This document shows positions 9,556-21,782 of a stretch of 64,000 bases of DNA, one piece after another. The stretch comes from Combretum micranthum. Its lineage: Eukaryota > Streptophyta > Magnoliopsida > Myrtales > Combretaceae. The stretch lies in assembly GCA_024138025.1 (NCBI GenBank), contig JAMXBD010003390.1:1-64000 (forward strand), written 5' to 3'. The notes beneath the pieces are model-generated. The model searched no databases. It had not been told where the DNA came from and saw nothing but the letters and a program-made list of their open reading frames with translations. The first letter of the stretch is position 1, and every line of letters starts with the position of its first letter. Both the position numbers and the translations under genes were made by a program.

Positions 9556-12500
9556 TGTAAGCCCCATAAAATTTTATTAAATAATTCCAAGATGAATTTC
9601 GAAAATAAATCCTAAAAATCACTCCAAATTAAAACCAAATTTCGACAAGTCATAAATCACGAACGAATTCAGAAACTTCTTAATCTTGAGAAAATGAAAA
9701 TATTTAAACATAAAATGAGAACTCAACAGTCTTCAAATTCAAAACCACGACGTACGAAAAATTCCATGGTTAACTCCGACTTATAAAATCGGGTAATATA
9801 AAGCCGAAAAACAAATTATTAAAAAAGTAAATAATGATTAACCTTATGAAATAAAACTCAATTCAAAAATTTCGAAAACGTTAAAAGATATTAAATACTT
9901 ACAAAAAATAAAATTTAAGATAAACTTCTCAAATCAAATATGTTATATAAAAATAAAATATCAGTTTCCAAATTAGCAAAGATCTAAACCGGAAGATCAC
10001 CTGAAAACCCTAAGAGGAATATAATATTTAAGTCCGGCAATCTAGCACCCCTAACTCTAGATGCTAAGATGTAGTTTAAATATGTAGAATAGCTTGTAGT
10101 AATATAAGTTTGTTAAAAAATATCAGATTGGTAAAATTTTGACCTATTTCGAACCCGTTCGGATATAGACTTTGAAAAGCGTGTCCCGGGGCTCGAGATA
10201 TAAAAAATATACCATTAGTACCGTTAGACTCGTAATTTCATAAGATTTTCAAATATATCAGTTATATAATTTTTCGGGTTATAAAAATTACAGTTATAAC
10301 TTTTTATCGTATTTTCATTACTACGGTAATTAATTAGTCTTTTGCACTATTCACTTTTATTTCATTACACTATTTTATTATTCTTATAAAGCCTTATATT
10401 TTTAGATAAATATTTATATATGATAGAAAATTTTGTTTTTCTAAAATTTAGTTAGTTCGGGCTTTTATGGGATCAGATTCTGTTTAGAGACTCGATACTA
10501 AAAATAAAATAAATTAATTTAATAATTGAAAAATATTTTAAAAATATTTGTATTTCCATAAAATAATTTTTTAGAATTTTTTGGGTTATAAAAATATCAT
10601 TTATAGCCCATATTCAAGTATTTTGATCATACCGGTAACATATTTGTTAAAATATTAAAATAATTCAAATAATTATTTAATTTTAATTATGAAAAATCTG
10701 CTACAAATATTTGGAATAAATTTTCTAATTTTATTTTATTTTATTAACAAAGTACTTTTACAACCCATACTTTCAAGTACACTTTACACATATCACTTCC
10801 TTTTCACTTCAAGCTTTTTACACTTTGTCCCACACTTCATGGCAGATTTTTTCCTCTTTTATGGCTGCCATTGTCCTTTAATTTACTCCATTTTGACTAA
10901 ATTAATTATATTGCACTCCTTCTTAAAGAAGCTACATTATACATTTATTACACAATTCAATTTCAAGTCAAAATTCAAAAATTCTCTCTCTCTCCTCTCC
11001 CAACATTCACGTGCAGCATGCTCCATTGTGGCTGCCCTTGTTTATTTTTTTCCTTCTTTCTTACAATTCATACACTCATTTCTCTCTCTCTTTCATTTAC
11101 TCATTTTTCCTTTTCATTCCTTAGCTTTTTCTCTCTCCTTTTCCTCTCTTTCTCTTTTCTTCTTACTCTTGTTCTTACAAGAACCAAGCTGCCTCCACTT
11201 CTTTTGTCAGCTCCCCATATTTCTTGAAGATTTTTAAGCAAATCTTCCTCTCAAAGCTTCTATAGATGATATAGGTAAAGTGTAATGAAAGTTTCATGCA
11301 TCAAATGACCTTCCATAAGCTTAAAAGCTTAGGATGATGATGCCAAAAATGAAACATCCTTTTCTCTATGATTAATCTCTTGTATCATTATTATTTTCTT
11401 GTTTAAAGTAGTTATATTTTATAGATCTAACTTTTTGTAGCTTTGATTTTTGTTTATGTCTTAGATCTTGTTGTTGAAGTTATTATTCTTGTTATTGCTT
11501 ATGATTTATGCATATATTCATCATCCACATGTCTATTAGTGATTCATGCATTTAAAACTAGTGTAGTAAACTAGATCTAGTGTTTTGAGTTCATAAATGC
11601 ATTAGACTTTGTTTTATGTTCATGGATAACTTGTAGTAGCATGATGATAGTAGGAATGTTTTAGAAAACTCAAGGTCTATTTTATTTTCAACAAAAGTCA
11701 TTTTTTAAAATTCGGATGAAAAATGAACCATATTTAGAAAAGTTATTTTTCAACTTCAAAATGTATATTTTTCATTTAAAATGAAGGGCTTAGGGTATAG
11801 ATACATAAATGAGTGATTTTGATATGTAAAGTTTAGATCTATGAGTTTATAATTTACTACCATGGGTTTCTTTTAGATTTATATTCATATTTAGTATAGA
11901 TCATGGTTTTGGACTCAAACAAAAATTGTGAAATTCGTATTCTGGTAAGACCCCTACTTAAAAACCATTTTCCAAATGTCAAAATGAAGTTTTTACTTGA
12001 AATAATGAAAGCTTAATATATGTATATCATCAAGACTTCTTTTTACAAGAATCAAAGGTGATTTCCAAAAGTTATTTTTTAAAAATCATTTTCGTTTTTG
12101 GCCAAGGCATATTTTTAAAAACATGTTTTCCAACTCAAAAATGAAGTTTTTATTTAAGAAATGAAAGGTCTTAGGATAGGATAGGTAAGGAATGGATTTT
12201 CATAAGTTTAGATAGATTTTATCAAAAGATATGTCTAAAAATAAATTTTGTAAATTCGGATCCCAACCAAGACAAATTTTGAAAACCCATTTCTCAACTT
12301 CCAAACAAGACTTTTATTAAAGAAATGGAAGTCCTAGGGTATATATATAACAAAGACCAAGTTTTGATAAGGATAAAAGGAGTTTATCAAAATATAACCT
12401 TAGAACAATAAATGGTTTCCAAGAATAGGTTAAACAATGTTTCCATTTTTTAAAATTTTGTAAATTCGTACTTAGACAAACAACCTATGTAAACACCTAT

Positions 12501-14963
12501 TTTCTAACCCAAAATGAAGGTTTTTGTTGAAATAATGAAGGTGATGGTTATATAGGTCATCAAGGTTGAATTTTGCTAAAAACAAATATGGTTTTATAAG
12601 AAGAAAAGCTATTTTTCTTAAGTCTAGTATAATTCAAAGTTTTGCAAAGTAAAGGTTTTCAAAAAGAATTCTTAATAATATGTATACATATAGGTAGATC
12701 ATCTCATAAACTTCATAACAATAGCTTCTAGGTAATACATATATGCATGATGCATTTTAGAAATAAAGTATGAAAAATTGAGTTTATCCAAAATTTGTAA
12801 ATTCGGATTATTTCAAAGCCATGCCTTAAAAACTCATTTATCAACTCCAAAACTTATTTTTTATATGAAAAATGAGGAGTTTAGGTCATAGGTATCATCA
12901 AGTGATGATTTTGATAAACTAAGATAAGATTTGCTAAGAAAAATATATAGAACAAGGAGTAGGAACAAAGTAGGAAAAATTGAGTTGTTGTCATTTTTAA
13001 GAAATTCGTAATAATGAAGTAATGGCATGAAAACCATATTTTTCAAACTCAAATTAGAAGTTTTATTAAAGAAATGAAGTCTTTGGTGGTAAGGCATGGT
13101 TGAGCCTTAATTTTCTAAGTATCGAATGACTTTTACTTAAAAGAATCACTCAAAAACCAATTTTCACAAAATTCGGATTTTGGAATCAATCCTACTTGAA
13201 AACATGTTTACAAAGTGTAAAATGGAAATATTTATGTAGAAATGAAGGCCATAAGTAATAGATATAATGAAGACTCAATTTTAACAAAAATAATTGTATT
13301 TTCTTAAGTAATAAATCCAAAACAGATGGAAATGATCAAAGTTAGGAAACTAGTATTTTTAAAAGTAGTTATCCTTGAAGTCTTGTAGCATAAAGAGTTG
13401 TAAAATTTCCTTTTAGCAAAATCATCAAGATCATGCATATATTAATCTCATCTCATGCCATTCATGATAGGAAATCATTCATATTGCATATATAGTTAAT
13501 CTATTAGTAGGAACATTCTAGGCATTTACAAAACTATTCTTCGGAATCGAAAATCGTTACTGATCAAATCTGATCCCTCTTTTCCGAGACTAAATTTTTC
13601 AAAACTTAAATATAATTAGAATTAGATAGATCTTTCGAAGTAGATAGAAATCGATATATAATTTGCGAGATTTCGAGTTTAAATGACTAAGTTATGGCCA
13701 TTTTAAGTTGGAATTTCTGCTTAGGACGAGAATTACGAATTTGATAGTTTGTATAAAATCGTTTGGATTAGTTTGAGTTGAAATGCTTATTAGAGTATTT
13801 CTTCCTTTTTAGGTGATCCCGAAACCAACGATTCCTTATCACCGGATTACTTGTACTAAAAGACCAGTGATCCAATGGCCGAGTGAGTTTTCTTCTTGTT
13901 TTGTTACCTTGTTTGTGCTTGTAGCTAGTCGCATTAGAAGTATAGGAACAAGATAAAAATCGATATGAATGGGGATGAGATATATGATGAGACTGTGATG
14001 AATGTATGCAAAGAATACTTAAGCATATCGAAACCACGATTTGATTGGATAACTTCACTGTTCATATTATTTCTGCTATATGTATGATATTGGTTGATCA
14101 CTCTAAAGAATATATGAATATTTTGACCTAAGCAAAAATTAAATTGGTCATGCATCGCATCGGACATATTGCATTTGATAGCATGCTACTTCTACGCAGG
14201 TCGATCGGTTATGGTTCGTTGATGACTCGTTTGGATAACGAGACCGGTGCCATAGCTCATTCATGGGAACTAAGGCGTATATGGGATGCATTCCATGTGT
14301 GAGCCTAACCGAGTCGAGTGCTATGAGCCGAGGGCTTGGGGACTAGCAATGGTCGTGTAGACTTCAATATCATCCCTAACCCATATATGGAGGGCGTAAA
14401 TCCGTTCTGTGTGTGGCTTCTGAATAGCCATACATAATTGTTTGCTCATGTGTTTATTCATGCATAGCATATGGTTGATTATAACGTGTTTGTTGCGGTA
14501 CGGAATTAAGGGAATTCTCACTAAGCTAGTGTAGCTTATACCCAATAGATGTTTGAATGAACAGGTTATCTCAAGAATGCTAAGTGGAGACCGAGATGGT
14601 TGGAGCCGAGAATGACTTTGGGATTCCGGCAAGAAATGAGAATGCTTGAATTTATCAGTTAGGTTTTTATTATTTGCCTTATAATAGTTTATGTAGGGAA
14701 GTCTGTGGATGAATGTAATTGAGGTTTAATGATTTGTATTTTGAAGTATAGTGATTCATATCTGAAGTATAGTAAATCGTATTTCCTTTACATAGTTACT
14801 CAAGTGTATCAATATAAAATGTATCTCTCTAATGTGTCTCCTCTATATGTTAGACGCCTAGGACATAGTACGGAAGCCTTTGCATAACTGAGGTGGTCAT
14901 TCCTAGGCTTTAATATTGTGTACGACGGATTGCCATGTTTAGGGTACCCTTCAGGGCGTGACA
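9556..14963 (+). mobile_element. Solo LTR A, giant LTR long subfamily (5408 bp)
   Basis: Begins TGTAAGCCCC and ends GGGCGTGACA. It is flanked on both sides by GGTTT (9551-9555 and 14964-14968), a perfect 5-bp target-site duplication, so it is a complete solo LTR. About 80 percent or more by eye is shared with solo LTR B. Inside: an AT-rich first kilobase; a CT-rich stretch (10980-11230); an array of about eight degenerate units marked by AAATTCGGAT-like words (11700-13300); the family core block (13621-13715); and a conserved TATGGAGGGCGTAAATCCGT block near 14388. No protein gene; the frame at 10689-11237 is low-complexity. Long LTRs of this size are known in Tekay/Del chromoviruses; the link is inference through copy D. 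Confidence 0.9.
11690..13300 (+). repeat. Degenerate tandem units within LTR A
   Basis: About eight imperfect units of roughly 150-330 bases. Each has AAATTCGGAT or AAATTCGTA, then AAAACCCATTT-like and CAACTC-AAAATGAAG words, then an AATGAAGG...ATAGATAT...TCAAGA stretch. Marker positions are near 11711, 11934, 12090, 12252, 12466, 12798, 13003 and 13169. Confidence 0.65.
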
Positions 14964-14968
14964 GGTTT

Positions 14969-17332
14969 ATCGTTTAGAAACTTGGCAATCTCTATTTTTC
15001 TAAGTGAGTTGATTTTTAGCTTAACTTATAAAACTTAGTTTAGTTATACTATTTATTATGGAGTTGGTAAAATTCTACGAGTAAGCATTTTGAGAAAAAT
15101 TTGCTTACCGAAGAATTATTAATAATATGTTTTAATAATCTTTGTGTGACTTATCATAAGAAAAGAAAATGTTTATTTTATCGGTTAACTTTGGAGGAAA
15201 TCATTTTCATTGTTATTTAAGAAAAGTCTTAGTGGCTTTGAAAAGAAGTTATAGAAATAACTTTTTCTATGTGGGCGATAACATAATCTTGATTTAATAG
15301 CAATGATATGTATACATTAAGAGAGGATAGTTTCATTTTTCCTTTGTTTCCTTGGTAAAATGATCCTTATTGACACTTGGGAAAACATTTGGGAATGTTT
15401 GAGAAGAAGTTGTAAAAATACATTTTCTAAGTTGTTGACAAGTTTCTTTATTTAGTGAAAAGTTTTATAACAAAAGAGTTTAGTTTCATGTTTTGATATT
15501 AGAGAAAATTTCACTTTAGATTTTGTTGAGACAATAACATTATGATGATGCATGTATATGAGTATGTAGTATGAAAATGATGAAAATATAGGAAAGATAA
15601 GAAGCAAATAATATGCAAGATAATAATATCAAGTATTGGGAATCTTAGCTTCATCAAGATAACCCGGTCAAGTATTGAGAGCCTTAACTTCATCAAGGCA
15701 ACCCGAGGCTAAGAATAGACCAGTCTCAAAAAAAAAGAAAAAGAAAGAAAAGAAAAAGCAATTTAGTAAAAGTTAGTGAGCATTTAGGCTCTAAGAAATA
15801 TATATATATATATATATATATTTATGGTTAACTTAGGAACATAATAACTTTAGTAACAATATAAGATCATAATAACAAGATAATAAAATCGAAATTTCTT
15901 GGCATGTGCAAGAATAAAATATGAACATGTTGTTGCTTTTACAACTCATATGAATTTTAGAAAAACAACTATATTATGTTAGTTACATGACATGGGTAAA
16001 TAGATGGTTGAAAGCTTTACCTAGGAGTGTTTTTTATGAAGGATGGAGATGGTAGATGTAGATTATGTGGGTAGTGATATGTGATAAATAGTTTATGTGT
16101 AGAGAAGGATTTTGTAGGGAAAGATTTTGGAAGAATTTGATTGTAGAGAGTTTTGGTGGAGATGAATTGCGGAGAGAGGATTTGAGGAGTGATTTTGAGA
16201 GAGTTTTGTTATGATAAATGAGTGTGTGAAAGAAGTGGATGGAAATGGCGTATTATAGATAAATGTGGAGGGAGATTTAGAGTTAATTAAATAAAAGAGA
16301 AAGAAAATGAAATGGAAGGAAGGAGAGAGAGGGGTAGATGGCATGGAGAGAGAGAGAGAGAGAAATGTGATAAAAATTTAATTTTTGTAAAGAAAAGTAA
16401 TAATATGTAAAGTATGATGTGAAATAAAGTTGTATGAGAAAAAAAAAAGTAAGAAAATAGATATATAGGTAGTAAGAAAAAGTAGAGATAGATGAATAGT
16501 AAGATAGGACAGTGAATAATAAACAAGACTAATAAGGTACCGCTAGTAAAGAAAATACGCGTATAAATGCGATAACTGTAATTTTTAGTTACCGAAAAAT
16601 TATGAAACTGATATTTTTAGATTTCTTATTATTATGAGTCTAATGGCATTAATGGAATATTTTTACCTCTGGTTTAAATCTGATATTTTTAAGCTTCCCT
16701 TATTATTACGAACTATTATCAATGATTTCTTCAGTTCCATTGTTTAGCATTTAAGATGCAGGATTGTCGAATCTAAACTAGGGTTTGTCATAAACTTTGT
16801 TGACTTTTACGGTTCCGGTTTGACTTCGGACTTATTGATTTATTCGTAAGATCATAAAATTTTAGGGATTTTGATCGTTTTATATTTTTAGTTCAAATTT
16901 ATGTTTTATTCTATTTTATATGTGATCTATTTGATATTTTTCAATTCCTGGGATTGTTTAACCAAGTCTAGGGTTATAGGTAGACTTTGTTTGACTTTTG
17001 ATGGTAGAAGAATTTTTTTCTTTTATTCTAAAATTCACTGAAGGATTTAAGGCTTTAATATTTTTTCATCGAGCATTATTTGAATATATCATCTTGATTT
17101 GCGTGTTAGGGATCAAATAGATGATTTAGTTGGCATACGAATGTTAAATCAAAAGATCATTGGATTCTTCATTTTGTTTTGATGGTTCTCTTTCTCTTAA
17201 GGTTAAGAATTTTTGTATTTGATCTTATTTAGAGTTTGGTTCTAACTTGGATCAGTTTTTTAGGGTCTCGTTTTTTTGCGTTTAACTTTTTGGATTATTT
17301 TCTAAGAATTATGAAAATTTCAAGGGTTTACA
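14969..17332 (-). repeat. Giant LTR copy G, segment 3 with LTR start
   Basis: Resumes LTR G after solo LTR A. Contains the CAAGTATTGGGAATCTTAGC block (15630), an (AT)n tract (15798-15822), a TATA-like region near 16246 and the family end motif. The - strand LTR start TGTAAACCCTTGAAATTTTC lies at 17332-17313. Sequence at 16880-17075 partly repeats 16740-16870, so there may be a local duplication. On the right it joins Athila-like RT sequence directly; the right target site would be ATTCC (17333-17337), and its partner is lost with the truncated end near 1045. Confidence 0.6.
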
Positions 17333-17975
17333 ATTCCTACCACTTTTCAAAGATGTATGATTGCTTTATTTCAATGATTGATTGAAGATGTCATGGAGTT
17401 ATTTATGGATGAATTTTTAGTATTTGATACTCCTTTGATCATTGTTTAAAGAATTTACATAAAGTTTTAAAGAGATGTGATGAGACAAATTTGGTTTTAA
17501 ATTAGGAGAAATGCCACTTTATGGTCCAAGAAGGAATAGTACTAGGACATAAAATCTCTCATAAAGGTATAGAAGTTGATTTAGCTAAGATTAAGAAAAT
17601 TGGTAAGCTTCCACCCTCGTCTTCAGTAAGAGCAATTCGAAGTTTCTTGGGTCAAGCTAAGTTTTATAGAAGATTTATAAAGGAATTTTCTAAAATAGCA
17701 AGAACCTTGATAAGATTATTAGAGAAGGATACTCCTTTTGAACTTAATAACGATTGCTTAGAAGCTTTTAGTTTATTAAAAGATAAATTAACTAATGCTC
17801 CAATAGTGGTATCACTAGATTGGAATCTTCCCTTTGAAGTTATGTGCGATGGGAGTGATTATGCTTTAGGTGTTATTCTAGGACAAATAAGGAATAAGCA
17901 TTTCCAACTAATTTTTATGCTAGTAAAACCTCAATGGATGCACAAGAAAATTATATTACTACGAAAAAGTGATAT
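17333..17975 (+). pseudogene. pol: Athila-like Ty3/gypsy RT-RNase H fragment
   Basis: Starts mid-domain at PTTFQRCMIALF, passes through a region where FMDDFSVF-like RT sequence is degraded (MELFMDEFLVF), then NLHKVLKRCDETNLVLN in a shifted frame. The open part from 17521 reads KCHFMVQEGIVLGHKIS, AIRSFLGQAKFYRRFIKEFS and the RNase H start VMCDGSDYALGVILGQ. The wording is typical of Athila elements (Ty3/gypsy, non-chromovirus), in which this region copies RNA into DNA. It loses homology after ENYITTKK near 17970. At least two frameshifts and internal stops. Its 5' portion was removed by LTR G. From 17976 to 18087 I see nothing recognisable. Confidence 0.8.
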
Positions 17976-18087
17976 GGATGGGAGAATCTCAGTAATTTAT
18001 GGATCTAGTGCTTTCAATTGCAATTTAGGGTTTATAGTATGTTTTTGGGTTTCTATGATTTATGATATAGAAAATTAAAAGATATGA

Positions 18088-18880
18088 ATGATTAATCCTT
18101 GGATATGACACACCAAAGATAAAATCAAACTAATTATTTTAATCAATCGATATTACACTCGATAACAAGAAACAACAAAGAAGAATCTTGAATAGAAAAC
18201 TTAATCTTGTTCAAGAAGACAATTTGTCACAAAGACATTACAAAGTTTACTAAGGGTAAAACAAGCAACAAAAAACTACTAAACATATCACTAATAACCC
18301 TTATATACTTCCACAAGTCGAGTAAAGATAAATAAGGGAAAAATAAAGACTAACAAGTAAAATAGGAAACTAGCATTTTAAAAATGCATAAGATATGGTA
18401 GGTGATCCCCCTATTGATCACGGTTGTGACTCAAGCCATGATCATGTCGGATCATGCTTCTTCTTTCTTCCTTAAGCAATCACGATTGTAAAAAACATGG
18501 TCACCAGCGACATCAAAGTCATGATGGGGACAGTGATCCTCTTGGTACTCAATTTCATCCGTAGACATCATGATCACCATATGGATCACAAAGGTGACGG
18601 AGGGGGTGATCGTTGTCACTCATCATGGGTGTGATGGGGGTAGTGATCTCCATCACCACGTGGATCATGGGCGTAATGTTATGGTGATCTCTATTGTAAC
18701 TTGATTTTCTAGCTCTGCTTAAATTACCATCTTAGGCACATGTGTGATATTCAATATTAATGAATTTCCCTTCAAGTTGTGTTTTTTCTCTACACTTAAT
18801 CATACTATATCATGCACATTGCTAAAGTGTATCCAATATCTCTATAAATGCTCCACCTCACCATCATCTGGTTTATCCAT
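18088..18880 (-). repeat. LTR-like 3' end of gypsy element X
   Basis: Non-coding sequence downstream of the gag-protease fragment. On the - strand it has TATATAAGGGTTATTAGTG (about 18307-18289), a plausible LTR promoter. A distant relative lies at 49484-50100 (both contain TTGGATATGAC and a TATATAA followed by a GATC-rich part). Exact LTR ends not defined. It includes the GATC-rich block 18400-18695. Confidence 0.5.
18400..18695. repeat. GTGATC/GATCAC-rich block
   Basis: Eleven GATC sites in about 300 bases, eight of them as GTGATC or its complement GATCAC. Chance expectation for GATC is about one per 256 bases. Lies in the LTR-like region of element X. Confidence 0.7.
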
Positions 18881-19189
18881 AAAGATCCGTTGAACTAGGT
18901 TCATGAATCATCCATCTCTAACCTTAGTTATCAATTTAGGTGAACCATGATTCCTATCATATACCTTGGGCTCATGAAGATTTGCCCTCAAATCTTCATC
19001 AAGGTTATCTTGAATAGAAGAATCACTCTTTATCTCTAAATTCCATCCCATACGTTACATGTGCTTTGTTTTCCTACTGCCCAAGTTTTTTCTTAACTGC
19101 TTTTGGTGCCAACAATAATGATTCTTTCATAAGAGGATTCAACTCCAGATGTGTTTATCTTATAGCTTTGGGACTCATAGGAAATAATT

Positions 19190-19530
19190 TAATTCTCCTT
19201 CCATTAAACAAAACCGAATAAGTGATGTCACTACTATTGTGGTTCACATCTTGATCAAACAACCACAGATGACCCAATAGAATACGGGATGCATTCATTG
19301 GCACTACATCACAAAGAACCTTATCAGTGTAATGATTAGGTAAAGAAATAAGAACCGATACTTACCTAGAGACAGGACCAGATCCCTTGTCACTGATCCA
19401 ATGTAACCGATATGGTTGTAGATAGAGAGTAGTTACAAGTTGTAACTTCTCCATAAGTGTTGTTGCCACAATATTAGTGCAACTACCCAAATCAATGATG
19501 GGTACACAAACAACCTCATTAACCAAGAAC
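19190..19530 (-). pseudogene. pol: Element X aspartic protease remnant
   Basis: Reading the - strand: FLVNEVVCVPIIDLGSCTNI, ATTLMEKLQL, QPYRLHWISDKG, then KVLCDVVPMNASRILLGHLW. This is the Ty3/gypsy protease that follows gag; the family active site is usually D-S-G-S, here DLGS, so the catalytic Ser/Thr-Gly context is altered. An in-frame stop falls after GPVSR. Past 19190 I find no reverse transcriptase; only linker-like, stop-filled sequence continues to the LTR region, so the polymerase is deleted or was never present. Confidence 0.65.
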
Positions 19531-19679
19531 TTAATATGGAATATATTCTCTCGCTTTTCTTAATCAATCGCTGGTGTCACACTTAAACTCCTTCTCAACC
19601 CACCATTTAATGGTAAAGTAGGCCCTATTAATTGTTTAGCTAGCACCTCTTCCTCACTTCCTTGTCAGAATTAGTATAA

Positions 19680-20886
19680 CTGACTTTTTCCCCTTCATCA
19701 TCGCTCTCCATACAATCTCCACAAACGAAAATAGCATGCCTATTCACACATTGATTAGCCATATTTCCAAAACCTAAGCATTTAAAAGATTTAATTTCTC
19801 TAGTTTTGTTCTCATCACTACTAGAGTCATTCGGTTTAAAAACCGATTTTGCCTTCTCATTATTAGACTTTTCATGACTAGATTCATGCTTCTCATCATC
19901 CTTATGATTACTATAGACTCTTTTTCATCATCATGCCAATAAGATTTCTTACTACTCTCATATTTAAAAGAGTTACTTAAGGAGTTGTGAGACTTATATT
20001 GTCTTTTGACCTTTTCCACCATCAACATTGCTTCCTCTAAGGTATCAATTCGTTGAAGTTCAACAACATCAGAAATTTCATATTTCAAACCCACAATGAA
20101 TCTAGCAATTGATTGATTTGGAGTTTCCATGATTTGACTTCACACGATAAGGATCTCAAAATTTTGAATATACTTAGCCATGCTTTTACTTCCTTGTCAC
20201 AAAGTGTGCAATCTCATCAACTATTCTTAGCTATAGTAATATGGAACAAACCTTCACTGCAATAACCCACACATCTCGGCCTATGTATTTAGATCTCACT
20301 CTTCATTCCTCCTTCTACTAGCTAATACATTCTTCCACCAATGTGAAGCATAGCCCTTAAATTCAATTGTAGTAAGCTTAACTAAATGTACAACATCACA
20401 TTCATGATAGTCAAAGAACTTTTCGATTTGATCCTCCCAATCAAAATATTTATCATTTCCATTAGTGCCATTAAAAGATGGTACTTTTGGTTTTATGGTC
20501 ACTATACCACGTAATCTTCTAGGCCTATGCCCATCTAGGTGATCGTCAAAATCATCTTCATAATGTCTAACTCTACGATCATGCATTGGGTGATGCACAT
20601 TCCTTCTTCCTCTTCCATGGCCATCTACTTCTCCACCACGAGGTATTTGAATCCTAAGGTTGTCCTCTAATTCCTCAATATGCCCTTGTTCTTGTGTTTC
20701 ATGGGTTTGAGGGTTTCTTCTAAAAATTTGTTCTACATTCCATAGAGATTTACCTTGTTGTTGCCTCATATGTTGCAGTCCTTACATTATCTCCTTCATA
20801 AAATCCATGAACTCACTTATATTAATGTTGCTTCCCCCTTTTGGAGCATTGCCATCTCTACTTTTACCATCAATTTTGCCAGACAT
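19680..20886 (-). pseudogene. gag: Element X gag, Ty3/gypsy chromovirus-like
   Basis: Gag start at 20886 (MSGKIDGKSRDGNAPKGG), then an in-frame stop after FMDFMKEIM. The open part 20769-20296 has an Arg/His-rich stretch and the capsid start KPKVPSFNGTNGNDKYFDWE and EFKGYASHWWKN, typical of chromovirus-like gag. Region 20295-20131 is broken by stops (contains QGSKSMAKYIQNFEIL). The part 20130-19774 gives SIARFIVGLKYEISDVVELQ and EEAMLMVEKVKRQYKS. The zinc knuckle at about 19790-19750 reads SFKCLGFGNMANQC: the first Cys and the His of CCHC are replaced. Immediately upstream of the start codon LTR E is inserted. Confidence 0.75.
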
Positions 20887-20890
20887 CCTT

Positions 20891-21782
20891 TGTCACGCCC
20901 CAAAGAGTACCCAAAACGCGACAGTTCACCACACTCGATATTTAAACTTAAGTATGACAACCTTAGTCATCCCATAAGTTTATATATCGGGTGTAAGGTG
21001 TACTTGCACAACTTTTAGGATCACACTTTGAATCGAATAGTTTAAAGAAGGCATACATTAGCATTAAGAATAGAAATCACAACGAGATAAGTAAGTTAAA
21101 TCTTTACAAGAGTCAAGGGGGCATATACCCCCACCAAAAATAATAATGGAAGTCCGTCCATAGTAAATTCACATTTACAAATGCTAGGGTTTATCTAAAA
21201 GATAATAATGGAAGTCATATCCACGCCTCTAGCTAGGTCCTGACTTCTTCAAAAGCTCCTTCATCTAAAAGATAACCCTGTGAAATGTGTTCTCTCGGAA
21301 CAACCAAAAATAGGAACACCACAACAAAACTATCAGGGTGTTAGCTAACAGGCTTAGTGAGATTCAATTTCCAAATATTTAATACTCAACAATAGTATAT
21401 ATCAGACAAGTTATTAGTAATCATATGAATGCACAAGCATATGAGCATACAATACATAAGACCAATTGGAAATCTTATGTTGAATGGATTTATGCCCTTC
21501 ATTCGGGGTTAGGTGTTTCAGGCCCATACGATTATCATTTAAATACTTCTCACTTCTTATTATGGTTGATACAGGTGCCCATCCACCACTTTTTAAATTT
21601 TTACCATGGTTAATACAAGTGCCCACCCACGCACATTTTAATTCCGGCCCATCCGCCAACAACCGAGTTTACCGGCCCCTCGTTGCCCGAATTACTATGC
21701 CTTCTTCCCACAAAGGTATAATAATTCATGCCATGTGACTCACTACGTGATATGCATGTACAGTTTATTCATATAATCGTGG
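20891..21782 (-). repeat. Giant LTR copy E, segment 1
   Basis: Begins TGTCACGCCCC (the LTR's 3' terminus on the - strand) four bases from the start codon of element X gag; TCCTT (20886-20890) is the likely target site. Contains TTGAATGGATTTATGCCC (conserved block) and a 44-bp tandem duplication at 21562-21634. Interrupted at 21782 by solo LTR B; the host continues at 26664. The bases 21778-21782 (CGTGG) form LTR B's left target duplication. Confidence 0.75.
21562..21634. repeat. 44-bp tandem duplication in LTR E
   Basis: Two copies starting ATGGTTGATACAGGTGCCCA and ATGGTTAATACAAGTGCCCA, offset 44 bases. Confidence 0.75.

Noticed and set aside
10689..11237. 182-residue open frame on the + strand in LTR A
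   Set aside because: Composed of Phe/Leu/Ser from a CT-rich stretch, and the collinear LTR B does not keep the frame. Not a gene.
14969..21782. Internal region of one large retrotransposon with A and B as its two LTRs
   Set aside because: A and B each have their own perfect target duplication (GGTTT and CGTGG), and the sequence between them is several unrelated fragments on both strands.
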